Of a stretch of 64,000 bases of DNA, positions 8,035-15,305 are shown one piece after another. The notes beneath the pieces are model-generated. The model ran no database searches. It saw nothing but the letters and a program-made list of their open reading frames with translations, and was not told where the DNA came from. Both the position numbers and the translations under genes were made by a program. This DNA comes from Pseudomonas paracarnis (lineage in GTDB: Bacteria; Pseudomonadota; Gammaproteobacteria; Pseudomonadales; Pseudomonadaceae), in assembly GCF_904063055.1 (NCBI RefSeq), contig NZ_CAJFCN010000018.1:1-64000 (forward strand). Direction: 5' to 3'. How positions within the stretch are numbered: position 1 is the first letter of the stretch; every line of letters starts with the position of its first letter.

Positions 8035-8934
8035 TCAGCGGCTGGCCGGAAAGTCTTTGTGCAGCTGTTCCAACAATGCATCCTTGTCTTGCCACAACTG
8101 GTTGATCCAGCCCTGGAACGCCAGTCGATATTCCCCATCCTGCTCATAATTCTTGCCGATGAATTCGGCCGGTATCTGCACCTCTTCAAAGTGCACCACC
8201 ACGTCCTTCACATTACCGCACAGCAAATCCCAATAACCTGGGCGCCCGGCGGGGTAGTGAATGGTCACATTGATCAGTGATTTGAGCTGCTCGCCCATGG
8301 CGTCCAGTACAAACGCAATGCCGCCCGCCTTGGGTTTAAGCAGGTAGCGAAACGGTGACTGCTGCTGCGCATGCTTGCCCGGCGTAAAGCGTGTGCCTTC
8401 GGCAAAGTTGAAAATCCCCACGGGGTTGTCGCGAAACTTCGCACAGGTCTTGCGCGTGGTTTCCAGGTCTTTGCCTTTCTTCTCCGGGTGCTTCTCCAAA
8501 TAAGCCTTGCTGTAGCGCTTCATGAAGGGAAAGCCCAGCGCCCACCACGCCAGACCAATCACCGGTACCCAGATCAGCTCTTGCTTGAGGAAGAACTTCA
8601 GGGGGCGAATGCGCCGATTGAGCACGTACTGCAACACCATGATGTCGACCCAGCTCTGATGGTTGCTGGTCACCAGGTACGAGTGCTGGTAGTCCAGGCC
8701 CTCAAGGCCAGTCAGGTGCCAGCGCGTACGGCGCACCAGGTTCATCCAACCCTTGTTGTTGGTGACCCAGGCTTCATGGGTGTGGTTCATCAGCCATTCG
8801 CTCAGGCGCTTGGCGAACGGCAGCGCCTTGAACAGCGCCACGATAAACAGGAACGAACACAGCAGGATCGTGTTCAGCGCCAGCAACAGCGAAGCGATCA
8901 CCCCGCGCACGGCGGCAGGTAGAAAATCCAGCAT
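8035..8934 (-). CDS. PlsC-type acyltransferase (YihG-like)
   Basis: Membrane acyltransferase of 299 residues in the 1-acyl-glycerol-3-phosphate acyltransferase superfamily. An N-terminal hydrophobic segment (about 10-35) is followed by the catalytic NHQSWVD motif (HX4D, about residues 92-98) and the FAEGTR substrate-binding motif (about 178-183). The overall pattern is closest to E. coli YihG, an acyltransferase that affects the fatty acids at lipid positions. The ATG immediately follows the pta stop codon, so it is co-transcribed and probably translationally coupled with pta. That pairing suggests, but does not prove, a link between acetyl-CoA supply and lipid remodelling. Confidence 0.88.
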   Translation of the reverse strand: MLDFLPAAVRGVIASLLLALNTILLCSFLFIVALFKALPFAKRLSEWLMNHTHEAWVTNNKGWMNLVRRTRWHLTGLEGLDYQHSYLVTSNHQSWVDIMVLQYVLNRRIRPLKFFLKQELIWVPVIGLAWWALGFPFMKRYSKAYLEKHPEKKGKDLETTRKTCAKFRDNPVGIFNFAEGTRFTPGKHAQQQSPFRYLLKPKAGGIAFVLDAMGEQLKSLINVTIHYPAGRPGYWDLLCGNVKDVVVHFEEVQIPAEFIGKNYEQDGEYRLAFQGWINQLWQDKDALLEQLHKDFPASR

Positions 8935-11034
8935 TTAGATATCCATGGGTCGGTTGGCGGCTTGGATCGCCGTCAGGGCGATGGTGTACACGATGTCGTC
9001 CACCTGGGCGCCTCGTGGCAGGTCATTGACCGGTTTGCGCAGGCCCTGGAGCATCGGCCCCAGGCTCACGCAATCGGCGCTGCGTTGTACGGCTTTGTGG
9101 GTGGTGTTGCCGGTGTTCAGGTCCGGGAATACAAAGACGGTGGCCTTGCCTGCCACCTGGCTGTTGGGCGCCAGTTGTCGGGCGACGTTTTCGTTGGCGG
9201 CGGCGTCGTATTGCAACGGGCCGTCGATCAGCAGCGAGCTTTGTTGTTCGTGGGCGAGCAGGGTGGCTTCGCGGACTTTTTCCACCTCCTCGCCGCTGGC
9301 CGAGTCACCGCTGGAATAGCTGATCATCGCCACCCGTGGCGTGATGCCGAACGCGGCCGCCGAGTCGGCGCTTTGCAGGGCGATTTCCGCCAGTTCCGCA
9401 GCGCTTGGGTGCGGGTTCATCACGCAGTCGCCGTACACCAGTACCTGCTCGGGGAACAGCATAAAGAACACCGACGACACCAAGGTGCAGCCCGGCGCGG
9501 TCTTGATCAGTTGCAGGGCAGGGCGAATGGTATTGGCGGTGGAGTGAATAACGCCGGAGACCAGGCCATCCACTTCGTCGAGAGCGAGCATCATGGTGGC
9601 GATCACCACGGTGTCTTCCAGTTGTTGCTCGGCCATGGGCGCGTTGAGGCTTTTGCTCTTGCGCAAGGCGACCATTGGCTCCACGTAGCGTTGGCGAATC
9701 AGGTCGGGGTCGAGAATCTCCAGGCCTTCGGGCAGGTCGATACCCTGGGCGCGGGCGACTGCCTCCACATCCGCAGGCTTGGCCAGCAGCACGCAACGGG
9801 CAATGCCGCGGGCCTGGCAGATTGCGGCGGCCTGTACGGTCAGCGGCTCGCTGCCTTCGGGCAACACGATGCGTTTGTTGGCGGCCTGGGCGCGTTGGAT
9901 CAACTGGTAACGGAACACCGCCGGCGACAGGCGCATCTCCCGCGGCGTGCCGCAACGCTGGTGCAGCCAGCGCGCATCGAGGTGGCTGGCGACGAAGTCG
10001 GTGATGATTTCCGCACGCTCGCGGTCATCGATAGGGATTTCCTTGTTGAGGCTATTGAGCTGGTTGGCGGTGTCATAGGAGCCGGTGCTCACCGACAACA
10101 CCGGCAACCCCGCCTGGAAGGCGCCCCGGCACAGATCCATGATGCGTGGGTCGGGCAGGGTGTCGCTGGTCAGCAGCAGCCCGGCCAGCGGCACGCCATT
10201 GATGGCGGCCAGGCTGACGGCGAGGATGATGTCATCGCGATCTCCCGGGGTCACCACCAACACGCCGGGTTTGAGCAGCTCGACGGTGTTACGCATGGTG
10301 CGTGCGCAAATGATGATCTTGGTCATGCGCCGGCTTTCGTAGTCGCCGGCATTGAGGATCTGCGCGCCCATCAGGTCGGCCACGTCGCGGGTGCGCGGGG
10401 CATTCAGCTCGGGTTGGTAGGGGATGCAGCCGAGCAGCCGGAAATCGCCGCTGCGCAACAGCGGCGAATGCTCTTTGAGGCGCGCCGAGAAGGCTTCCAT
10501 GCTTTCGTCGGTGCGTACCTTGTTGAGGATTACGCCCAGCACTTTCGGGTCTTTGGGACCGCCAAACAGTTGGGCCTGCAATTCCACACGGCCGGAAAGC
10601 TCGGTGAGCACTTCATTTTCTGGCGCCGAGACCAGGATCACTTCGGCGTCCAGGCTCTTGGCCAGGTGCAGGTTGACCCGTGCCGCGTAGCTGGCGCTGC
10701 GGGTCGGCACCATGCCTTCGACGATCAGCACGTCTTTGCCTACGGCTGCCTGTTGGTAAAGGGTGATGATCTCTTCGAGCAGCTCATCGAGCTGGCCGTC
10801 GCCGAGCATGCGCTCCACGTGAGCCAGGCCCAGGGGCTGCGGCGGTTTCAGGCCGTGGGTGCGCGCCACCAGCTCGGTGGAGCGTTCCGGCCCGGTATCG
10901 CCAGGGTGTGGCTGGGCGATGGGTTTGAAAAAACCGACTTTCAGGCCGGCCCGTTCCAGGGTGCGCACCAGCCCAAGGCTGATGGAGGTCAGACCCACAC
11001 CAAAATCGGTGGGCGCGATAAAAAAAGTCTGCAT
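8935..11034 (-). CDS. pta: phosphate acetyltransferase (long form)
   Basis: Converts acetyl-CoA and phosphate to acetyl phosphate and CoA in the cytoplasm. The 699-residue product has the three-domain layout of the long proteobacterial enzyme: an N-terminal CobB/CobQ-like P-loop-type domain (MQTFFIAPTDFGVGLTS...), a central DRTGG domain (about 220-330) and the C-terminal PTA/PTB catalytic domain (about 375-695, with GLVSGVIHSTANTIRPALQ and the DLNTGNTTHKAVQRSA segment). The ATG at 11034 was chosen because the protein then starts like its relatives; an upstream ATG seven codons earlier is less likely. ackA, which normally accompanies pta, is not next to it here. Confidence 0.95.
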   Translation of the reverse strand: MQTFFIAPTDFGVGLTSISLGLVRTLERAGLKVGFFKPIAQPHPGDTGPERSTELVARTHGLKPPQPLGLAHVERMLGDGQLDELLEEIITLYQQAAVGKDVLIVEGMVPTRSASYAARVNLHLAKSLDAEVILVSAPENEVLTELSGRVELQAQLFGGPKDPKVLGVILNKVRTDESMEAFSARLKEHSPLLRSGDFRLLGCIPYQPELNAPRTRDVADLMGAQILNAGDYESRRMTKIIICARTMRNTVELLKPGVLVVTPGDRDDIILAVSLAAINGVPLAGLLLTSDTLPDPRIMDLCRGAFQAGLPVLSVSTGSYDTANQLNSLNKEIPIDDRERAEIITDFVASHLDARWLHQRCGTPREMRLSPAVFRYQLIQRAQAANKRIVLPEGSEPLTVQAAAICQARGIARCVLLAKPADVEAVARAQGIDLPEGLEILDPDLIRQRYVEPMVALRKSKSLNAPMAEQQLEDTVVIATMMLALDEVDGLVSGVIHSTANTIRPALQLIKTAPGCTLVSSVFFMLFPEQVLVYGDCVMNPHPSAAELAEIALQSADSAAAFGITPRVAMISYSSGDSASGEEVEKVREATLLAHEQQSSLLIDGPLQYDAAANENVARQLAPNSQVAGKATVFVFPDLNTGNTTHKAVQRSADCVSLGPMLQGLRKPVNDLPRGAQVDDIVYTIALTAIQAANRPMDI

Positions 11035-11113
11035 GCGAATTCTCTGGAGGTGCATGGCTTGGGTGGCGCTCTATGGGTGAGTGCCTACCGCGAATCAGGC
11101 GCCAAGGTTATCG

Positions 11114-11401
11114 TTATTCGTGCCCTTGCGCACACCAGCCGCACGCAAAGGCCTGGCCTATTTTTTCAAGGCGTTGCGCGGGGTCGAGCACCCAGGCGCG
11201 CGACTGCCAGGGCGGTTGGTGGCGCAGGTGCTGGGTGTGGCCGCAGGACAGCTCGGCCACCCAGTGGCCATCGTCGTCCTGATGAAAACCTGTGATCGTG
11301 ACCGTTGATCGGCCCCGTCCGTCCGGGTTCCGTTCGCTTTCGGGCAAATCCTTGTTTAGACTTGTCCGTTCTTCATTCTTATGCAAAAGGTCTCGCCCCA
11401 T
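11114..11401 (-). CDS. DUF3565 family protein
   Basis: Small protein (95 residues from the ATG at 11401) with the DUF3565 core ITGFHQDDDGHWVAELSCG followed by HTQHLRHQPPW and a C-terminal FACGWC pair. The conserved Cys and His residues suggest metal binding; the function is unknown. It is upstream of pta on the same strand and divergent from slyD. The proposed ATG overlaps the slyD start on the other strand within a CATG palindrome. A shorter form starting at an internal TTG cannot be excluded, so the 5' end is uncertain while the conserved C-terminal two thirds are secure. Confidence 0.8.
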   Translation of the reverse strand: MGRDLLHKNEERTSLNKDLPESERNPDGRGRSTVTITGFHQDDDGHWVAELSCGHTQHLRHQPPWQSRAWVLDPAQRLEKIGQAFACGWCAQGHE

Positions 11402-11885
11402 GACGATCGCCGCTAACAAGGCTGTCTCCATCGACTATACCCTGACCAACGACGCTGGTGAGGTCATCGACAGCTCCGCCGGCGGCGCGCCGCTGGTTTA
11501 CCTGCAAGGCGCAGGTAACATCATCCCGGGCCTGGAAAAGGCTCTGGAAGGCAAGAACGTCGGTGACGAACTGACCGTCGCCGTAGAACCTGAAGATGCC
11601 TACGGCGAATACTCCGCCGAACTGGTCAGCACCTTGAGCCGCAGCATGTTCGAAGGTGTTGATGAGCTGGAAGTGGGCATGCAGTTCCACGCTTCCGCGC
11701 CGGACGGCCAAATGCAGATCGTCACCATCCGCGACCTGGACGGCGACGACGTTACCGTTGACGGCAACCACCCTCTGGCTGGCCAGCGCCTGAACTTCCA
11801 AGTGAAGATCGTGGCCATCCGCGACGCTTCCCAGGAAGAAGTGGCTCACGGCCACGTCCACGGTGAAGGCGGTCATCACCATTGA
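11400..11885 (+). CDS. slyD: FKBP-type peptidyl-prolyl isomerase SlyD
   Basis: Cytoplasmic prolyl isomerase and metallochaperone of 161 residues. The FKBP core is split by an inserted IF chaperone domain (about 70-125), as in SlyD: VSIDYTLTNDAGEVIDSS at the start, LVYLQGAGNIIPGLEKAL, then DLDGDDVTVDGNHPLAGQ after the insert. The C-terminus is short but keeps a His-rich metal-binding tail (HGHVHGEGGHHH), much shorter than that of E. coli SlyD. It is followed by an intrinsic terminator. The start at 11400 gives the usual N-terminus. Confidence 0.95.
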   Translation: MTIAANKAVSIDYTLTNDAGEVIDSSAGGAPLVYLQGAGNIIPGLEKALEGKNVGDELTVAVEPEDAYGEYSAELVSTLSRSMFEGVDELEVGMQFHASAPDGQMQIVTIRDLDGDDVTVDGNHPLAGQRLNFQVKIVAIRDASQEEVAHGHVHGEGGHHH

Positions 11886-11906
11886 TTGTGGTTTGATCAA
11901 TCGGTA

Positions 11907-11943
11907 TCAAAAACGCCCCGACTGGTTCGGGGCGTTTTTTTGC
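11907..11943 (+). terminator. intrinsic terminator of slyD
   Basis: AAACGCCCCG, short loop, CGGGGCGTTTTTTT: a stable stem with a long T-run 25 bases after the slyD stop. Confidence 0.9.
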
Positions 11944-11970
11944 CTTGAGAATATTCCCGGTCAACTTTCT

Positions 11971-12067
11971 GTAGGCGCGAGCGTGCTCGCGAAAAACCTG
12001 AGAACCCCTCGGGCGCCAGGCTTCCCGCGTCATCGTTAACGATCTTCGCGAGCAAGCTCGCTCCTAC
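11971..12067. repeat. REP doublet of the GTAGG(A/C)GCGAGC type
   Basis: GTAGGCGCGAGCGTGCTCGCGA at the left and the inverted TCGCGAGCAAGCTCGCTCCTAC at the right, about 50 bases apart. The core differs from the GCTGGCTTGCCTGCGAT type found elsewhere in the window. Confidence 0.8.
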
Positions 12068-12084
12068 AGTTTTCAGGGGGCAAA

Positions 12085-12119
12085 CAAAAATGCCCCGGAC
12101 CTTTCGGTACGGGGCATTT
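12085..12119 (-). terminator. intrinsic terminator of rpsT
   Basis: On the minus strand a stem AAATGCCCCG ... CGGGGCATTT is followed by a T-run (the A-run at 12085-12090 on the plus strand), about 45 bases after the rpsT stop. Confidence 0.85.
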
Positions 12120-12162
12120 CTTAACTGTTACGCAACCTGGGCTACGTGGCAGTTGTTACCAC

Positions 12163-12441
12163 TTAGGCTGCAGCAGGAACGCTCAGAGCCTTGATGTGGC
12201 CATTCAGGCGGCTCTTATGGCGAGCGGCCTTGTTCTTGTGGATGATGCCTTTATCGGCCATACGGTCGATAACAGGCACAGCCAGAACGTAAGCTGCTTG
12301 AGCTTTTTCAGCGTCTTTGGTGTCGATGGCTTTGACTACATTCTTGATGTAGGTGCGAACCATGGAACGCAGGCTGGCGTTGTGGCTGCGACGCTTCTCA
12401 GCCTGTTTTGCACGTTTTTTGGCGGAAGGTGTGTTGGCCAC
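12163..12441 (-). CDS. rpsT: 30S ribosomal protein S20
   Basis: Binds 16S rRNA early in assembly of the small subunit. The 92-residue product starts ANTPSAKKRAKQAEKRRSHN and is Lys/Arg/Ala-rich and helical throughout, as all S20 proteins. It starts with GTG (12439-12441) behind a strong GAGGAGCT ribosome site. The gene stands alone between its own promoter and terminator and is divergent from murJ, as in P. aeruginosa. Confidence 0.98.
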   Translation of the reverse strand: MANTPSAKKRAKQAEKRRSHNASLRSMVRTYIKNVVKAIDTKDAEKAQAAYVLAVPVIDRMADKGIIHKNKAARHKSRLNGHIKALSVPAAA

Positions 12442-12494
12442 CGTCGAGCTCCTCGAAAGACTTTTTAGGAAATAGCAAACAAAATAGGCCGCGA

Positions 12495-12523
12495 ATCATG
12501 CCGATGACTTGACGGGTTGTCAA
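12495..12523 (-). promoter_or_regulatory. sigma-70 promoter of rpsT
   Basis: On the minus strand TTGACA (12518-12523) and CATGAT (12495-12500) are 17 bp apart and followed by a G/C-rich discriminator (TCGCGGCC), the pattern of growth-rate-controlled ribosomal promoters. Confidence 0.65.
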
Positions 12524-12694
12524 GGGCGGCTGATGCGAACTGCTGAGTGGTCGATCTGAAGAGGCGGGTGATTTATTTCCGGCGCTTGACCTGTAAACTC
12601 GCGAGCTTTGGCTCTGTGCTGTTGCAGGCGCGCAGTATCGCATAAGTGGGCGCGTAGTTCGCCTGCTCTTTATCTATAGGCGCAAACTCTTTCA

Positions 12695-14233
12695 ATGAAT
12701 CTGCTCAAATCGTTGGCTGCGGTCAGCTCTATCACGATGATTTCCAGGGTGTTGGGGTTCGTGCGTGACACCCTGCTGGCCCGCATCTTTGGCGCCAGCA
12801 TGGCCACGGATGCGTTCTTTATTGCCTTTAAACTGCCCAACCTGTTGCGGCGGATCTTTGCCGAAGGCGCGTTTTCCCAGGCGTTCGTGCCGATTCTGGC
12901 CGAGTACAAGACCCAGCATGGCGAGGAGGCGACCCGTACGTTTATCGCCTACGTCTCAGGTTTGCTGACGCTGGTGCTGATGCTGGTAACCATCGTCGGG
13001 ATGCTCGCCGCGCCCTGGGTGATCTGGGCCACGGCGCCCGGTTTTGCCAATACGCCGGAAAAGTTCGCGCTGACCACTGATCTGCTGCGGGTGACCTTTC
13101 CTTATATATTGCTGATTTCCCTGTCTTCGCTCGCCGGGGCGATCCTCAATACCTGGAATCGTTTCTCGGTACCGGCCTTTGTGCCGACCTTGCTGAACGT
13201 CAGCATGATTATTTTTGCGTTGTTCCTTACGCCGTATTTCGATCCGCCCGTCATGGCCCTGGGCTGGGCGGTCCTGGCCGGCGGCCTGGCACAGTTGCTG
13301 TACCAGCTGCCGCACCTGAAAAAAATCGGCATGCTTGTACTGCCGCGCTTGAACCTCAAGGATTCCGGCGTCTGGCGCGTGATGCGCAACATGCTGCCGG
13401 CGATCCTCGGGGTGTCGGTCAGTCAGATTTCCCTGATCATCAACACCGCGTTCGCCTCGTTGCTGGTATCCGGCTCGGTGTCGTGGATGTACTACGCCGA
13501 CCGCCTGATGGAATTGCCATCCGGTGTGCTGGGCGTGGCGTTGGGCACCATCCTGCTGCCGACCCTGGCGCGTACCTACGCCAGCAAGGATCGCCAGGAA
13601 TACTCACGCATACTCGATTGGGGCCTGCGCCTATGCTTTCTGCTGGTGTTGCCGTGCGCCCTGGCCCTGGGCATCCTCGCCGAACCGTTGACGGTCTCGC
13701 TGTTTCAATACGGGCAGTTCGACGCCCATGACGCCTTGATGACCCAGCATGCGCTGGTCGCCTACTCCGTCGGTCTGCTCGGCATTATCGTGATCAAAGT
13801 GCTGGCGCCCGGCTTCTACGCTCAGCAAAACATCCGTACCCCGGTGAAAATCGCGATTTTCACCCTGGTGGTTACTCAACTGCTCAACCTGGTGTTTATC
13901 GGCCCGCTGGCCCACGCCGGCCTGGCTTTGGCGATCAGCGCGGGGGCATGTATAAACGCAGGCCTGCTGTTTTACCAATTGCGTAAACAGCAGATGTACC
14001 AACCACAGCCCGGCTGGGGCGTGTTTGCGCTCAAGCTGCTGGTGGCGGTCGCCGCGATGTCGGTTGTGCTCTTTGCCCTGATGCACCTCATGCCGGCCTG
14101 GTCCCAAGGTAATATGCTGGAGCGCTTCATGCGCCTGGGTGTATTGGTGGTCGCGGGCGTGGCGGTGTACTTCGGGATGTTGCTGTTGCAGGGTTTCCGC
14201 CTGCGTGATTTCAATCGCAAGTCGTTGGGATAG
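12695..14233 (+). CDS. murJ: lipid II flippase MurJ (MviN)
   Basis: Polytopic inner-membrane protein of the MOP superfamily that moves lipid II across the cytoplasmic membrane for peptidoglycan synthesis. The 512-residue protein shows hydrophobic segments along its whole length, consistent with 14 helices. It has the conserved N-terminal region SRVLGFVRDTLLARIFGAS (about 17-35), the basic IAFKLPNLLRRIFAEGAFSQAFVP segment and the ADRLMELPSGVLGVALGTILLP stretch. It is a single gene divergent from rpsT; a perfect palindrome lies shortly after its stop and before ribF. Confidence 0.96.
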   Translation: MNLLKSLAAVSSITMISRVLGFVRDTLLARIFGASMATDAFFIAFKLPNLLRRIFAEGAFSQAFVPILAEYKTQHGEEATRTFIAYVSGLLTLVLMLVTIVGMLAAPWVIWATAPGFANTPEKFALTTDLLRVTFPYILLISLSSLAGAILNTWNRFSVPAFVPTLLNVSMIIFALFLTPYFDPPVMALGWAVLAGGLAQLLYQLPHLKKIGMLVLPRLNLKDSGVWRVMRNMLPAILGVSVSQISLIINTAFASLLVSGSVSWMYYADRLMELPSGVLGVALGTILLPTLARTYASKDRQEYSRILDWGLRLCFLLVLPCALALGILAEPLTVSLFQYGQFDAHDALMTQHALVAYSVGLLGIIVIKVLAPGFYAQQNIRTPVKIAIFTLVVTQLLNLVFIGPLAHAGLALAISAGACINAGLLFYQLRKQQMYQPQPGWGVFALKLLVAVAAMSVVLFALMHLMPAWSQGNMLERFMRLGVLVVAGVAVYFGMLLLQGFRLRDFNRKSLG

Positions 14234-14244
14234 AGACTTTGCCG

Positions 14245-14266
14245 CGATAAAACGGTTGTTTTATCG
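14245..14266. repeat. perfect A/T-rich palindrome between murJ and ribF
   Basis: CGATAAAAC, loop GGTT, GTTTTATCG: a perfect 9-bp stem beginning 11 bases after the murJ stop. It has no T-run, so it is not a normal intrinsic terminator; it might be a protein-binding site or a 3'-end hairpin. Confidence 0.5.
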
Positions 14267-14318
14267 ATTCGACCCATTTGGCCTGCGCAGTTGCCTGTCG
14301 TCCGGGGCTGGGTGTGGT

Positions 14319-14324
14319 TATAAT
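14319..14324 (+). promoter_or_regulatory. probable -10 element of the ribF-ileS-lspA-fkpB genes
   Basis: A perfect TATAAT 28 bases before the ribF ATG. No good -35 is present at the usual distance (TTGCCT is 22 bases upstream), so it may need an activator or may be weak. Confidence 0.4.
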
Positions 14325-14352
14325 CGACCACTTTATGAGCAAGAAGCGCGTT

Positions 14353-15291
14353 ATGCAGCTGGTTCGAGGTCTCCACAACCTGCGCCCCGAGCATCGGGGC
14401 TGCGTCGCCACTATTGGCAACTTTGACGGTGTTCACCGTGGCCACCAGGCTATCCTGGCTCGGCTGCGCGAGCGTGCGGTCGAGTTGGGCGTGCCCAGCT
14501 GCGTGGTGATTTTTGAGCCACAACCGCGGGAGTTCTTTACCCCCGAAACCGCGCCGGCCCGCTTGGCGCGCTTGCGGGACAAGCTGCAACTGTTGGCGGA
14601 GGAGGGCGTGGACCGTGTCCTCTGCCTGGCATTCAACCAGCGTTTGCGCAGCCTCAGCGCCGCCGAGTTCGTCGACCGCATCCTGGTGGACGGCTTGGGT
14701 GTACAGCACCTGGAGGTCGGCGACGACTTCCATTTCGGTTGTGACCGGGTCGGGGATTTCGATTTCCTGCAACATGCCGGCGTCAATCAGGGTTTCACTG
14801 TCGAAGCCGCGCAAACCGTCGAACTGGACGGCCTGCGCGTGAGCAGCACCCAGGTGCGTAACGCCCTGGCCGCCGCCGACTTCGACCTGGCCGAGCGTTT
14901 GCTCGGTCGCCCGTTCCGCATTGCCGGACGGGTATTGCACGGCCAGAAGCTGGCGCGCCAATTGGGCACGCCAACCGCCAACGTGCAACTCAAGCGCCGT
15001 CGTGTGCCGCTGACCGGGGTTTACCTGGTAAGCGTCGACATCGACGGCCAATCGTGGCCAGGAGTCGCCAATATAGGCGTCAGGCCCACGGTTGCAGGTG
15101 ATGGCAAGGCCCACCTGGAAGTTCACCTTTTGGATTTTGCCGGTGATTTATACGACCGGCGTTTGACGGTGGTTTTCCACCAGAAGCTGCGTGAAGAGCA
15201 GCGTTTCGCCTCCCTGGAGGCGTTGAAAACGGCGATCAATGCGGATGTCGCCGCCGCCCGTGCACTAGCCGCACCTAGCGCCCATCGCTAA
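14353..15291 (+). CDS. ribF: bifunctional riboflavin kinase / FAD synthetase
   Basis: Makes FMN from riboflavin and then FAD in the cytoplasm. The 312-residue product has the N-terminal nucleotidyltransferase domain with ATIGNFDGVHRGHQAIL (about 19-35) and the DDFHFGCDRVGD region, and the C-terminal riboflavin kinase domain (about 180-305, with LARQLGTPTANVQL and GVYLVSVDIDG). ATG at 14353 gives the usual start MQLVRGLHNLRPEHRGCVAT. It is 14 bp upstream of ileS, an arrangement conserved in gammaproteobacteria. Confidence 0.97.
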   Translation: MQLVRGLHNLRPEHRGCVATIGNFDGVHRGHQAILARLRERAVELGVPSCVVIFEPQPREFFTPETAPARLARLRDKLQLLAEEGVDRVLCLAFNQRLRSLSAAEFVDRILVDGLGVQHLEVGDDFHFGCDRVGDFDFLQHAGVNQGFTVEAAQTVELDGLRVSSTQVRNALAAADFDLAERLLGRPFRIAGRVLHGQKLARQLGTPTANVQLKRRRVPLTGVYLVSVDIDGQSWPGVANIGVRPTVAGDGKAHLEVHLLDFAGDLYDRRLTVVFHQKLREEQRFASLEALKTAINADVAAARALAAPSAHR

Positions 15292-15305
15292 CCGAAGAGC
15301 CTTAA

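Noticed and set aside
8962..11295. A 777-codon plus-strand frame opposite pta
   Set aside because: Shadow of Pta; the minus-strand protein has all catalytic motifs.
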